A stretch of DNA of 64,000 bases, taken from assembly GCF_964355755.1 (NCBI RefSeq), contig NC_092680.1, positions 6,675,001 to 6,739,000 of the forward strand, read 5' to 3'. Below the pieces are notes generated by a model. That model ran no database searches. It saw only the letters and a list, made by a program, of their open reading frames with translations, and was not told the origin of the DNA. Positions 12,701 through 27,700 of the stretch are shown piece after piece. The position numbers and the translations under genes were made by a program. Each line of letters opens with the position of its first letter. Position 1 is the first letter of the stretch. This stretch comes from Antedon mediterranea. Lineage: Eukaryota > Echinodermata > Crinoidea > Comatulida > Antedonidae.

Positions 12701-15700
12701 TATGTTTTTGATTTTGTAGGTTACACGACTGGAAATAAATCTAAATTAATATTCGTGTAACGTTTATGTCATGTTTCCCAAATGTAATAGAAAAGAAATG
12801 TTCAAACGCTTTCTTAGTCAGTCATGATAATATTGTTTTCTCATTTAATGTCACTTTCACCAATTTTCTTTGCCACAATACTAATTTTAATCTAACTCTA
12901 ATTGTGTAAAATGTTTAGGAGGGGGGTCAGAAAGTGTGTGTATATTGCAGTAGTATCGGCATAACTGTTTTTAAAGGAGTGTTTTTCAGCAGCAACTAAA
13001 TAGCAGTCTCAATATCATATTACGGTATCTAATTTTTGAGCACAAACAAATCAACACAACCTTATTATGCAAAAAAACTGCTTCTAAGGCCCTGTTTCTG
13101 CTGCCAACTAAATACCGTATATTATACGGTATTTTTTGAATACCGTATATATACGGTATATTTTTGGCAGCAGAAACTGCGCTCATAAAAAATATACCGT
13201 ATTTTGTATACCGTATTTTCCCCACAAAATTTGTGGATAAAATACGGTATTTACAAATTTATACCGTATTTTTTGTACCCGTTTCTGCTGCCAATAAAAA
13301 ATACCGTATTTTTTTTTTTACATGACAAAAGGTCAACATTCGTGTTTTTATTTTCTGTCGCTGTCAGCTGCTTTACACACGTGTATAGATATATTCGGCG
13401 AAAATGTGGAGCGAAGACGTCACAGTTTTACTAAATAAATGTGTGTGGGGAAGCTAAAATGTCTGGCCAACTAATAAAAGGGACAACCACATTTATAAAG
13501 ACATTTCTAAAAAAATAAAGCAGGAGTATGGAATAGACTTGTCTCCAAAGCAAGTAAACTCAAAGCTGAAGAGCCTGCGAAAGCAATACAACATTGCAAA
13601 ATACAATAACTCAGGGAGGGAACGAATTAATTGTCCCCATTACGATGTTTTCTGTGCTCTCACAACATCTCTATCACTAGGGCTAGGCTGTTGAAAGTGA
13701 GACGTAAAACTTCCTTTATTGCGACTTTTAATTATCGACCAAATAAATGAATGGCAATTTGGGTAAAAAAGATGAAATTTAACACGACCACCCAAGAAGT
13801 ATTGTTAGCAGAAACGGGGTACTAAAAAATACGGTATAAAAAATACCGTATTTTATACCGTATTTTTATACCGTATTTTGAGCAGTTGCAGCAGAAACAG
13901 GCCCTATAACACCACAGTATATAGGGATGTTCAGACTTACAGCATTTGTTTCTACTGTATTTCGTATATAACGTAATGTGGTAATCTGTGGTGTTAAATT
14001 TAAGTGCGAGTCTGAACATACCCTTAATGTTTATAAACATGGTTATTGTTTATAAACAATTACTGCAATCATTAATCTTTATAATGTTTTTTTTTTGCAA
14101 TCTTCAGGGGTAGAGAAGGGGTATATGAGAAAATGGAAAAACATTTAGCAATTCATAAACATTGAAAATATTATTAAACTTTTTGTAACAATTTCATATT
14201 GCATGATATCAGTAGTTGAGTTGAGACTTTTGTATTTGAAACAACAGGGATTATATAAAAAAAAATGTGAATAACAATAGAAAATATCTATAAATATATC
14301 CTTATCATCTTCTTCAAGAAACGCATGTCATGACAATCATTTTCACTCTATGAATTAATTCTTTTCAGTTCAATTTCAACAAATTGTTTTGACATTTAGT
14401 TGAATTTAGAAGGAAAACCTGACAGATAGACTTCTGTTTTTGAAAAGATTTTGTTACAACTGTTCATACATTACAGTACCTTTTAACCAAACTTATAAAC
14501 TACTCAAGCTATTTCTTTTTATCTATCTAGCTATGGTAGAATGGCAAATGTTTGTGAAAAATGTGTTTTTTAGACCAATTTTTATACAATGGGTGAATGC
14601 TGCATTTGGTAATTGTCAGCCATATTCTCTATCACAGTCAAGCTGCAAAGAGTTCGTTATAAAGTTACTAATTAATTAGATAGTGGCCATTCATTGCAAC
14701 GTAAACCGATAGTTATATATAATTATTAATTAATTGTTTCATTCAGAAGTAAATGTAATTAAAACAGAAATAACAAAAAAAAATGTGAGATAAAGAGATC
14801 GACAGGATAATTGCGATTCAAGGATAAAGTGAATTGTTGGATTATGCTGAAACAGAAAAAAGTTTTGACAACAGGATACAAATTCAAAACCAATCTTGCA
14901 GTTGTTCTGAATATTAAATTCACAAGGCCATCTAGCAAGAAAATACTGAGCCCCTGTTACTCCTCACCTATTTTGACAGCCAAATTAATACTCAAAACGA
15001 TTATTGTTATTAGTAAACATCGCAAGTAACATATCTTAGACGCCAAATTCAAAAACTAACCAAACAAATCATCGCTATCAAAGTAATGATTATTAAATTA
15101 TATCAAGAAGCACAGATTGATTGGTGTGGCAGTCACTCAGCACATGCGGACTAGATTCCTGCAAGTGGCTATTCAAGAATTGACTCATCTATTAACAAGA
15201 ACAAATCAGTTGGGTTGTATTGGCTGACATTATCTAGAGATTGTAATCCCTCGTTTGATAGCAAACAAACGGAAATTCTATATCATCCTTTTCCCTGGAG
15301 ATGTGACAACACTGGGGCAGATACGTGGTTTCTTCAAGCGGTTAACATGCAAACCGCAATTGTAGTAGGTCAGTTTATTCCCGACATTACCAAAACGTAT
15401 CAATTCTACAGAATGACAGTGGGGATATGATGAAATATAAACTGTCACTTTGGAGTTGCATTGTAGACAAGGGACTCCATGAATAAGATGTTTGGCACAG
15501 GAAAAAGGGCAGCAAAGTTTACATAAACTAGTAGTAGGTCAAAAAGTTTTCACAAGTTTGTACAACTGATTTTTCTTTCATTGCTACTTTAAGTTTCAAG
15601 TTTAAATATTTAAGTATTTCATATTATTATGTTTTTTAACTAAAGACAAGCAAATTATCTGCCAAGTTGGATACAAATTAACTAAGTTATATCAATTTAA

Positions 15701-18700
15701 AAATAATCATGTTGATTATATGGCACCTAAACAAAATTTTAATAAACATATTTTTATTGAAAATTATTTTATTCTTAAAATAGCTACTTCAATACAAATC
15801 ATCAACTTATTACACTGACAGCTAAATTAGGATTATTTAAGTGGGCGGTTTGGCTAAATCTAAGCACAGTGTCAAACTAAGTACTACAACTACAACTTAG
15901 AATTCCCCTGAGTCATGGCTTAGATGAGGGGATCCAGTAGGGTACTCGAATAATGAGTCAATCTTGTGTGAGCAGTAGTATGTAAAACGGATGAGAAGGT
16001 TTTCAATGAAGCATATTTTGGTGAGACAGAATTGGATGAAGGGGAGGCTATTAAAACTTTATAATTTAACAATATATTAAGATTTTGTAAAACCTTTATC
16101 AGTTGATGTACTGTATTATTTATAATGTAATAAATAAATTGCTATTTTCTTCTCTCTTCTATTTTTCTTTTCTTTGTGCTTTTCTCATCAGTTGCACCAC
16201 ATGTCAGAAGAATATGACATTTTGCACTCTAAGCTGGATGGCCTGGGATATATGGTATGATTAAAAGTAATGTTCGGCATCACATTGTGGGATGCCGGAT
16301 GAAAGATTGGAAAGCTATGGTAGAGGCTATAATGGTGAGAATTGATGGAAGAGATTAGATGAATAGAATTTGTTAGACTTAGATCGGGATTGGTCTACTG
16401 AGGTTAGACGTACAGAGGCTTAGAAATGTGAATGTGAAGATTGATGGGAAGGATTTGTTGAAGGGTATTAGACGAAGACAACTTAGAAAACCGAAGATGA
16501 ATGGAGAGTATCAGAAGCCTGTAGAATTGAATGATGACAGTATTTGACAGAAAGGAATTTGAGAATAACAAAAATAAGGATCCAGTTTTATGTTTAATTT
16601 AAAAAAAGGGGGGGGGGTGGTGGTGGGGGTGCATGGTATAAAGTTCTTAGACTTAATATGCAATTGATGTATTTCTTGGTGCCCTCTTTATTACAAGAAG
16701 GTTTGCCATAAAGCTCATTACCATGATCATCACACTGAGAAATGAACCCCAATTATCAAATAGTGTACCAAGTTCTTTATTGTGAACATGTGCATTGTAC
16801 AGGAAGACTTGTACAGTACTTTAAGTCCAATCTGAAGGACGAGGCAATGTACAATAGAGTAATATAAATTGATTTTTTTCTGTTGACAGGTATACCATTT
16901 AATATAAGTTAATTTTATGTTGGAAAATAAAAAGTAATTGAGAAGTTTGAATTGTTTTCTTTTTGTGTGTTTCTCCAGATTATAAGCTGTAACATTTCAA
17001 TGTCAAAAACAATTAAATGCGTGGATAAACACATATAAACAAAACAAGCATATACAAACAAATGTATTTGGAAATTGGTCACATTAATTGCCTAGACCCT
17101 TCAAAACAATGTATTTTATAATAACCTGCTAGCTAGCTAAATAATACTTCAAAGTTGAAATTAATAACTTTTGTTAAAACATTGAAATTATTGGGTGCAA
17201 CAATAGAAGGATTTACTGTATTCTAACTTGGACCCTTTTCATACAGAAAACAATATAATTGCCATAATTCACCTTCTTGAATTTTGTCTCAACCAGCAAT
17301 ATAACTCATGCTTTCTTACCGCAGTACTGCCAAAATCTGTTGGAAAGGAGCTAATGATTATGAATATTTTACGTCATGTCTGAAGAATCACTAAAGTAAG
17401 CTCAAATGATTATAATAATTGAAAATTATATACAAAACAAACTGATATTTGTTTTAAATCCAAAGAAAGAAAAAAGATTCTTATTAACCCTGACAAAAAA
17501 TGATGACTATGTTAGCCTTGTGGGTAAATCGTAATTGTCAATTTTGGAGATTTTTAGAGACAGACTGGCGCTACTCCGCAAACTGATACGCAAACACAAC
17601 CAATAGAAAATTACTGTTATTTTCGAACCAGCATTTCCTCCTCTGAGCCAAGAAGAACTTGTTCAATCTGATTAACATGGACAGGGCAATACAATTACGA
17701 AGAAAATGTGTCGAAGATAATTAGTCAACATGCACTATCATTTGAATACAAGTTTTAAAGTTGTGTATTTTATTCTTGTGAAAATATCCTTATTTTATTT
17801 CCTTGCTTGTCTTTTCAAAGTTCCTACAACATTGATTAAGGTGCCCTATTGGGTGCTTATTTCTTGACAGACTTTTATTAGGTTTAAAAGTAATGTTCAA
17901 TTAAATGTTCAACAACATTTTATGTTAACTGTATAAGAATGTTTCCTCTCTTCAGTGGTGTTTGAAATTATTTACTCTAATTAATGCAATCATTTGTGTT
18001 GTAATTCAATATAATAATTATTAAATAGGTATATAGTTTTTATTTTTATAGTTGTTTAATTCATTGTACATTATGAAATAAATATCCATCAATTACCAAA
18101 AAAATTTGAAGAAAGCATCTCTTCTTATGGCAAACTATGTTTTTGTTAAGTCAGAGAAGTAGCTATGTTGTCTATTTTTTAATCTAGATGATATTTTGGT
18201 CTAGGCCTATAGGCTTGAGGCATAAGAAATGGTCTCCCCCTTTTTTCTCTTTTATCTTGATACTGGCATGCTAGATTAAAAAGAAAGTAACAAAATGATC
18301 ATAAAAACTATGATAAACAACATTAGCCTTAGGATCACCTGTCAATTTTGCTGTGAATTCATTGATTATCATTTCTTTCATTTTCACCAATAATTTTGTC
18401 AATCCCAATGGAGTAGACAAAACATGGTGAAAAGATATGTTTAAAATATACTCACAAAGAGTTTATTGTAATAGTTTATTTGAATAGTCTGCTTTTTTTA
18501 ATATGGGCACGTATTTGAAATGGGGTATAGGTATTTCGAAAGTGGCACAAAACAAAATTGATGGCAAGAAGTGTAGAGGTAAAGAGTCCAAAAACATGCA
18601 AACTGATTGCAATGTTAAAGATCATAGACTATTTACAATAGATATTTACAGGGGTTGCAACTAATCTTCAGACCTGCCATAGTCATCGTTCTTAAAGGGC

Positions 18701-21700
18701 AGGACATAGGAAGAAGACCCAGCACACAATTAGAGACCTCTTCTGCAAACTTTGTTTCAAAACTCTTAACTTACAATTTACAATGAAACAGTTTTACTTA
18801 TTCTACTGGATACAATTGTTAAAACTATGTATAAAGCTTTCTTAATTTGACCTCAATTAGATCAAGATAATGTCAACCCAACAAAGTTGTGTCAGTGCAA
18901 TTACTTGACCGTAAATGCATATTTACCAGAAAAGTGGCATGTAAAGTGTTTCGCACTTCCTTCTAACAGTGTTGGAGGTAATAATTACATCATTCCACAA
19001 TCATTAATACCTGAGGGAACATGTTATATTCAGTAAAACGTTTTGACTGCAAAACAATCTTTATCTATAAACTACCAGAAACAGTATTATATACAGTACT
19101 TCCGTACCAAGGCTCCACTTTAAAATGCGTGTCTACACATTCTGTTGTTAAAACGTTTTATGAAGGCATAAAAAAAGTACACGCTATTGTACGAAGGTTT
19201 CAGCTTCAACACATTTTATCGTAAGACTAAGACAAAAGTGAAGAAATGATCATTTAAGCATGCTTATGAACCTTTTAAATCAGTCCTTGATGGACATCTA
19301 ATACCTTCAAACACTCCTCATTATTTCACAAGTTAACCAGAACATTATAGATAACAGGCACCATAAATATGGCACCCCGTAGGCTGTAAATCTCTTCGAT
19401 TAAAATAGATAATGTTCAGGATGTCATCTAAATACTCACTCTTAATCGATCAACTTAAAAACAAAATAGTTCTGACACAAATTGATCAGTTTCCCTAATA
19501 TAAGTCATAGTTTAAAAAATGCACCTTACTTAATATGCTACAGTTGATTCTGAATGTTGGAGATAAGGATATATTTACCGCAATTTTATCTGATACGAAA
19601 ATTAATTAGTTTCCAAGTAGAAAAACATAAACTGTAATTTCAAGGAAAAGATTAATCGTTAAATTTTATTTATAATTAAATGCTTAATTTATTGAATTTA
19701 TGTAGTCTCAATGATTCCTGATAGCTAAATATTAAACAATGCAGTAGTTAGGGTCATATATTATTTTTAAGGGTGATCAGAATATTTTTATTATGAAATA
19801 ATTTATTTACCTGAAGCCTTAGTTGAGCCATATCTCTCATAAGTTGATTTCTTCTCGTTTCTTCTTCAGCCTGGAAGGAAAAACAAATATACCCAATTTA
19901 AAAATGTGCTATCTACTACAGCTGAATCCCTCTTTTGGGACATCACTATAAAGGGTCACCCCTACTATAAGAGGGACTTTCCTGTAAAACACTTTCCCTA
20001 GAAATAAATGAGGGGCAATATAAATTAAAAACTATACTGCCAACCCCTATTCAAGGGGACACTTTGTATCATTATTAGACTCTATCTATCTCTTTGTACT
20101 GACATACAGCCAGTGTAGCTTATGCTGTTTCTTTACAATTACAATCATTTTTAAGACAGTGAAAAATGAATAAATCAAACATTGATCAGTAAAAATAATA
20201 TAATACATCAGCATGTTTGGATTTTGTTAAAATCAACATGGTAAATTCCAAAATAATTACCATATTGCACAACACCAATACAAAAACGTTTATTTTTTAT
20301 ATAAACCAAATCATCTACATGATTTAATAATTATTATTATTTAACATTTTAGACACTTTTAAGTTGAAAAGTTTGTGCAATTCGCCCTTCAAATGATAAT
20401 TTGAATTAAAGTTAGATGAGTTGAGTCACATCCTTACATAACATGACCATTGCAACTAGTTTAATGAATTACTTTCAAAGGTCAATGCAACATCAATCCA
20501 ATGTATCTAACCAATTATTATTACTTTTATATAACCATTTCGATTGGACATATCATAAAGTTCCGTGTTCTGTTTTATGTCAATCAATGTGTTTGTCATG
20601 AGTAGACAGGATAAATGTTGTATAATTCATTCATGTCATTTGTGTGAGGATATTTTTTACATAAAGCTCTAGCTGCACAATCAAAGTTTATGTGACAAAA
20701 AAATATGATGTGCCCATATATGGACATAATGATGTCATCACTACCATATTTTGGCATATCACTACCTTATTTTAGCACATCACACTTTTTTGTCAAACTA
20801 GTTTGATAGTGTATACAACGCTTTAGAAAAGTAGCCTTGTAAGTAGTCGGTTGGGTTTTATTGTTCGGGCAAATCACATTTTTAACAGTCCCTTTGTTTA
20901 GAAAAAACAAAACACTTAAATAAAAAAAAAAGCAATAGTATAACATTACTTCTACAAAATTCTTAAAAGAAATTAATTAAAGGCGTTAATGAATGCAATT
21001 GCATTTCTTTATTTCAACTAATTGTAGGTGTAAGTTTGTTTGAAACAGATACATTAACACAAATATGAACATCATTACAATTAACAAATGTCAACATTTA
21101 ATATTGTAAATGTTTATTTGGCAACCAAGGATAGGGAAAAGAAATTGAGGCAAAACCAAAATTAGATGGTGATATGATCTGAAGACAAAATGAAAACAAT
21201 TGATTGAGAATTGCAAAAGAGAGTAAGTAAATGGAGGCTTTGGAGGAGGGATATCTCCTGAAGAAGCTTTTATTGTATAAACAAATAAATTCAATTTCAT
21301 AAACTCTATCCTATTCTATAAATTCTAAACAAGCCATGTAGGGTGACTAACTTAAAAAAATATCTTTACAGCAATAAGTGATTGAAATTAGCTTCCATGT
21401 TCATTGCAAATATGTGAGGCATTTTCAACCGTATTCAATTATGAATAGAAATTTAAGTTCAAACTAATGTAGTATAAATAAGTATAAAAGATTGAAATAT
21501 GAATATAATTATTTCAATTCAAGAAAGCAATGTATAGGCGTTAAGGCAATTAAAGCTGTGCATACAGATACAAATGTGTTGAATTTTGTGATTCAAGATT
21601 AAACAAAACATTCAAAACGGAACTGTAATAATCTTGCTTAATTATCAAAAGGAACTAGGGATTAGATGTGAATTGTCAGTAAATAAATAGGTCCCTGGAA

Positions 21701-24700
21701 ATTACCCCTTAGAAACTGTCAATTTATGCAGAATTATGTACATAATAACGTACACAATAAAATACTCCAAGCAATTATAATAAATACACGCCATCATGTT
21801 GGCATTCAATATTTTGACACTAACTATGTCATCATCATTGTCCATTAATTAATTGTAATAATGGATAAAAGGAAAATAAATGTTTTGAGTGTAATAACTT
21901 GACCGTCAACAACCAAAAACATTAAATATTGTCCTACACACTGTATAAACAATTTACAGAATATGTAATGACACCAAAAACAAAATTTGTTTTCTTATCT
22001 TTATTTTGTTATTTCAGTGTGTAAAAGCATATCAACCAGTAGCATAAAAACATCTACCGTATATTTCGGTGTATAAGTCGCACCTGTCTATAAGACGCAC
22101 CCCCTAACTGAGAGTAAAATATAGGTATTTTTTATATCGTCGATGTATAAGACGCACCTTATATTTCCATCAAAACAATTTTTTTTTAAATTGTAATCAA
22201 TATTATTGTAATAATATATTTTGTTATATCTACAACGGCGTCCTTTATTTATGTTTTTTCTTACCTAGGCTCGGCCTCGCCCAGCCTCAACAAGTTCTTT
22301 CTAACTTGTTATTCAAGAGTTTCGCACCCGCAACATCGAGTGCATGACCGTGTGTGTAACACGTACGTACGTGTGGGCTAGCCTCGCTCGATCATTTCGA
22401 GAGGGCGCACGTTTTCACGGACAATCGTATTCGATTAGTATCTATGTTTCCGAGAAGTGTGTACGCTAGGTCCATGCTATAATTACCTGGAGAATATACT
22501 AGTCGAATACCGTACACCATGTGGCCGCCAAGAAGGGCTTGCGCTGGGAGTACGGTGATCGTGCGTATAACTATAAATAAATACTAGCCTAGGCTATTCC
22601 AATCGTAAACGTTTACAAATGAAATTTTATAGGAGCGCCTACAACAGCTCCATAATGAACAAATCTTTTCATCATATTTAGTATAACATCATCTAAAATG
22701 CCTTGAAAACTAGGCAGAAGCAGGTTGCCGTTGTGTTAGTATAATGTAGCTAGTTTAGCCTACTCAGGCCTAGCAAACGAGGTGACGATATGTACAATCT
22801 GTGTGGTGAGGCATTTATGTTCGGTGTATAAGACGCACCCTTAATTTAGAGGTCAAATTTTCGTGTCAAAAGTGCGACTTATACACCGAAATATACGGTA
22901 AAACACAGCTATAAATGATTTTGGTATGAGCTGCTTTTAACATTTGAAGCTAGAGTGTTTCCCTTAGTGTATTAATGGTGAATACGACCGCTATACATTT
23001 AATATGAGGATAACACAACATACAATTCAATACAACAATTTAGGGAAAGTTTTGTGAGCAGGAACAAATAGAGGGCACTATACCATTTCCTGTTACCTAA
23101 AGTCTCTAGTCTAGTTTAAGTTATAATAGTGTTCTTTACGACCGAGTGTTTTAATTTTTCTTCAAGTATTCAATTCAATTCAACATTTATTTCGACCAAA
23201 ATCAAACAATAACATATGTACCTAACACAAATAAAAGGTATGAAACATGCATGTTTTAACTAAATATTACTATTAGTATTAAGCAAATTGCCATCTAGAA
23301 CCTAAACCTAACATGGCCAATTCAGTAAAATATAATTCTACAGCTTCAAAATATCAGCATGTTTAATCAACATTGATAGTTTTTGAATAGGAATAATGAA
23401 ATCTATGTGCTCATGTCTGAGTAAGACATTAATTCCAAGGCTTATAATGTTTTCTCATCAGCATGAGGTTCATAAATGTTTGAAGGTTTGCATGGTGAAA
23501 TCAAATGTTGATATAATGTTTGCGGTTCACCACATAGTTCTGAAAAGAACTCGAGTTTCTCGACGTTTCGATCGATATACTTTGATCTCGCCCTTCCGAG
23601 TGAGAATGCAGAAAGTCCAGTAAACTGAGAATATAAGTGATATTGGGTGGGACCGGTGTGAAAGCTAAAACAATAGCAAGGTTCACAGTGGGAAGGATTG
23701 AAACTAGCTATAGAAGAGCAGTGTTTCTCATGAACGATGGTTATAAATGTTTTCACATTTGTCACTGTATTGTGTGAGATAATTTTCAGTAAAATCAAAA
23801 CAGTGCAATTCTATGATAGTCACCAGATAGACTTTCTTGATCAGATTGTACCTCTATGAATGGATGACAGAAAAAGTCTTTGATCAAGCAGAATTACGCC
23901 TACAATTTTGATTTTATAATCAATTGAGAAAATATCTCATAGCTTTTTAACCATGGTTTGACTAAATTGATCATAAAATGACCAATAACATGATTAATAT
24001 AATATGTTATATCTATTTTCATTTACAACTATTAACTCATAATATTAATGTGGTTTGTTTCAATAAGTTTGATAGTTAAATTACATAATAAAATTAAAAT
24101 CCGTCTACCTAAACATTTTCAAATAAAAATTGTTATACTACATGAATGTTTAAATCCTCTAACTGAATTGTTACAAAATCATTCTACATTTGAAAATTTC
24201 CCAGAAGGTTTGGATTCTGTCTGCAGAAAATCATAATCAATAGTTATTTAGTACAGGTGTAAATACAACAAAATATGCAGATAGGATCTAGAACCATTTG
24301 ACAGGGTTTCATTGGAAAAGAAAAACCACATGCAATGTCTCACCACAAATAGTTACTCACAGCATGGAATTAACTATATAAATAGTTCCACCATGCTGAA
24401 GATGTGTACAGTCGGACTAGAAAATCTTCCCATAATGCAGTCTAACATCAGTGACTATCCAATTTAATGTAAACACACCCACCTTATTATCAATTCTTGC
24501 CCACCAGAGCTAACCACACCTACTTAATAAATATTAGTCATGTGATAACTCTAAACCAATAGTAATTGATATCTTTGAGTAGGTAAATAATTCACATCTT
24601 GTGGTGTAACTGGATCCTTGTCAAACAAAAGGTTTTATTTTTTTGCAAGAAACTTGTAATCACAGGTTTAAGAGCATAAATCAAGGCTGAATCAAGAGAA

Positions 24701-27700
24701 CAATTTTATTGGTGGGTCTAAAAATCTAGAATGATAAACAGCTGTATGGCCACGTCTGCCAGATTTAGCAATTAATTCAGGAAGACTATTAAAAACTCAA
24801 TAATAGGAAAAGAAATGAACACTGCCCAAGGGAAGCTGAAGAAATTAAACCAGTAAACATTACTACATCTTTCTGTAGCTTGATTTTTTTCAGGAAAGAA
24901 AGTGAATATGCACTCTAGGGAAAAGGAAAATTTAAGAATAATAAAAGGATTGTTGAGGCTTCACTTATCTGGGGACAAAGTGAAGTAAATGTAATTCAAG
25001 TGTTCACAATATATAAATTCTCATTTAATCCTGCGATTTTTTAAAAGAAACAGGCCCACAGACATCTTTTTTTTACTAAAAATATTTGTACACAAAATTT
25101 TGTGTTGCTTTCATCTACCCATGTAAAGCAGAATTACTTACATCAAAGAAAACATTAACATATGTTGTGCTATAAATATTGATAAATCTACCATTCACTA
25201 TCTATCATTGACATCACTCAATTCAAGTACTATGAACTACAAGTACGAAATGGGGACACTTTTAGGACCCAAAAAAGTGTCACTGAATCATGAGGTTGGC
25301 GGTAATATTAAAATATTGCTCCTTGGTTATTTCACACTAAGAAGTGTCCCTTAATAGGGATGTCCAAAAGTATGGGCAGTATTGTATTCCACGTAAATGA
25401 AATTCACACATTGGTAATACATAAAAAACTATTTAAATTTTCCATGTTTGCATGGTTCCTCAAAATAATAGCCCAAAAATTGATTAGTAGTTGGTTAATT
25501 CTTGACAGTTGAAATAGATTTGAATATTAACATAAACTTTCAGCATATTAATGGTCAAATAATGTCATGATATATTTGCTTAAATAAACATAACCAATAT
25601 TGGCATTTCAATCTTGATTACATACAATTTGGCATCTTAATGAATATTGTTGTGTTTTATTATGGTGAGAGTCATAAGGACATCTACGATGAGTGGAGTG
25701 AGGCTTCCCATTGCTATAAAACAGCAAAGATATGTCACTAGCAATTAATGTACTGAACAATTATGAGATATTGAATGTCCTTATTTAGCCTAGATATTTC
25801 AAAAGGGGACACTACATCAAGTATTCAGTGTACAGTTTGATGACAAAATGTTGAAGTAGAACCTCTTAAATATCATAAATCAAAAAACATTGTTGTTAGC
25901 TTTATTGCTATAAAAAAATTTAAAGTTTATCAGCTTGATGAATAAGACAGGCCAGTTCTGGGAATAAATCCAGATATTTGGTTCAGGTGGTTTTGTCCAA
26001 AAAAAAATCTAATATGGTTGAGAGACTACACCACCTCACTCCTGCCATGTTTGGTGCAGAGATAAAGACATTTTGATAGAATATAAAGGGAGCTTGGATT
26101 TTCAGAAATTGTGATAAAATATTTTCTGGGTAGTAAATAGTAGTAAAAAGTTTTTAAAATGAATTAGTTAAATTTATTTTAAATTATCATGCAATTAAAC
26201 TTTCATCAACTCAATCAAAGTTTGGTAAAAGAATGGATAATGAAAGTATTGATTTTAAACATTCTTTACAAAACCCCTATTACAATTTACAAAATGTCCC
26301 TTTAGTGGATGTTTTCCATAGTGTGTAGTGCCTGGGGAAATGTCCCTTTAATAACAGGTTGTCACTCTACTGGATATGTAAAATATTACAATGTTTTATT
26401 TTTAAAATATTATCTATAATAATTATATATTTTAAACTTATAATATTAATTTCATATAGTTATTATATAAATACTCACGCATAAAATTTAATCAAATATT
26501 CCAAAAAATAATATAGCATTCCTTCTAAATTGTTCCTACAGAACAGAAAAATATTCTGTTCAGTATATATTATATAATAAGCAAAATTATCTGGTAAATT
26601 TTCTTAATATTTAATGCTAAGATTAGAACTAGTGCGAAAGAATATTATTAAAACAGTGGCACAGCATAATGTTTAATAGTAATCTTTAATAACATGAAGT
26701 AGGACACAAGTCGAGCATATAGATTACGCTTCACTTGATCAATCAAGCAAAAAATTAGACGATGCATTAGTTTTGATATTTTATCCACTTGACAAGGTTC
26801 TTAAACTGTGTCTACCTAAATATAATAAAGAGTTAAACAAGGTGGCATATACACCCACTGAATATTAATATAAAACTTGTCAAATCCACTTTTCATAACA
26901 CGTTCTGCTTATTGCAAGAGCCCAGTTAATTTGAAACTTGGATCAATTTTCCAATGATTACTGGGAGGTCAACTACCTATACCGTTCCATATGTGGACAC
27001 GTAACTGTAATTTTTGCTTGATTATCTGCTCCAACGCTGATCCAATTTCCTTTAAAAAAAACTTTCTTAAGTTTTCAACACAAATTACACTCAAATGAGT
27101 AAAGGAAATGTTGCGAGTAATTTAATTGGGGAAGCAAAAACTAGCTATTGCTATAATTCTAAGCGCTATTCTGTATTATTCTTACTGAAAGAAAGAGCAA
27201 AATAAAGGCACCTAATATCTGAGGGTTCGTTAACAAAACCTGAAGTTCCGGGGATGTCCTTGGATAACTAGGTAATCATTTAACACATTTCTCGCTGTCC
27301 GTCTCGATTTTATTTATAGAGCTTCAAAGTGACCCAGCAACTTTGCAGGGAACACACCAGTCCTTTTAACACAAAATGGTTTTATAAGAATATGGATGAA
27401 ACTTTAGCTGTTTAAAACAACCTCAAGAACAAAAACCTCAAACAAAACAGAAAACAACATTTATCTTTTATGACACGAAAGGAAGGGTTTCAAGAGTGTC
27501 ATGAACAATATAAGTTGATCTAATGCTTATTACTGATTTTACAAAATAACATGAAAACTTGATTAAGAAAAAGATGGACAGGAAACTATGAACAATCGAG
27601 ACAAAAGAGCTTAATGTGTCAGTGACTAAAAATAAATTTGATCAATTTTTTTCTAGGAAAGGTTTGTAAGTTTAGTGAACTATAATGAGAGGGGATATAA

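Larger units (their letters stand above)
13088..13904. mobile_element. Harbinger-like foldback element (outer), nested
   Basis: The ends are GGCCCTGTTTCTGCTGCC at 13088 and its reverse GCAGCAGAAACAGGCCC ending 13904. TAA precedes the left end, fitting the 3-bp TWA target of PIF/Harbinger; the right flank is TAT. The subterminal parts consist of repeated TACCGTAT/ATACGGTA palindromes. A second element with similar ends is inserted in it (13274-13822). Assignment to Harbinger rests on end sequence, target and the Myb/SANT remnant inside. Confidence 0.7.
9288..19810 (-). other. SMG5 10.5-kb intron
   Basis: Between the PIN-start exon and the 20-codon exon. It contains a tRNA-like pseudogene (10562-10632), an AATC microsatellite, a short dispersed repeat (12308-12415), a nested Harbinger-like element (13088-13904), a small MITE (13930-14024) and a G/T-rich tract (16608-16631). 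I see no further exon, and the flanking exons join in phase. Confidence 0.75.

Noticed and set aside
16200-16560. Purine-rich stretch with GAAGACAACTTAGAAAACCG considered as a LINE fragment
   Set aside because: No reading frame with a recognisable domain could be supported.
23442-23798. 118-codon minus-strand frame
   Set aside because: It overlaps a dispersed repeat shared with 12308-12415, shows no domain, and the flanks lack matching splice logic.
24364-24396. Palindrome CATGGAATTAACTA...TAGTTCCACCATG considered as another P-type footprint
   Set aside because: The 7-bp flanks differ (CTCACAG versus CTGAAGA), so it fails the key criterion.
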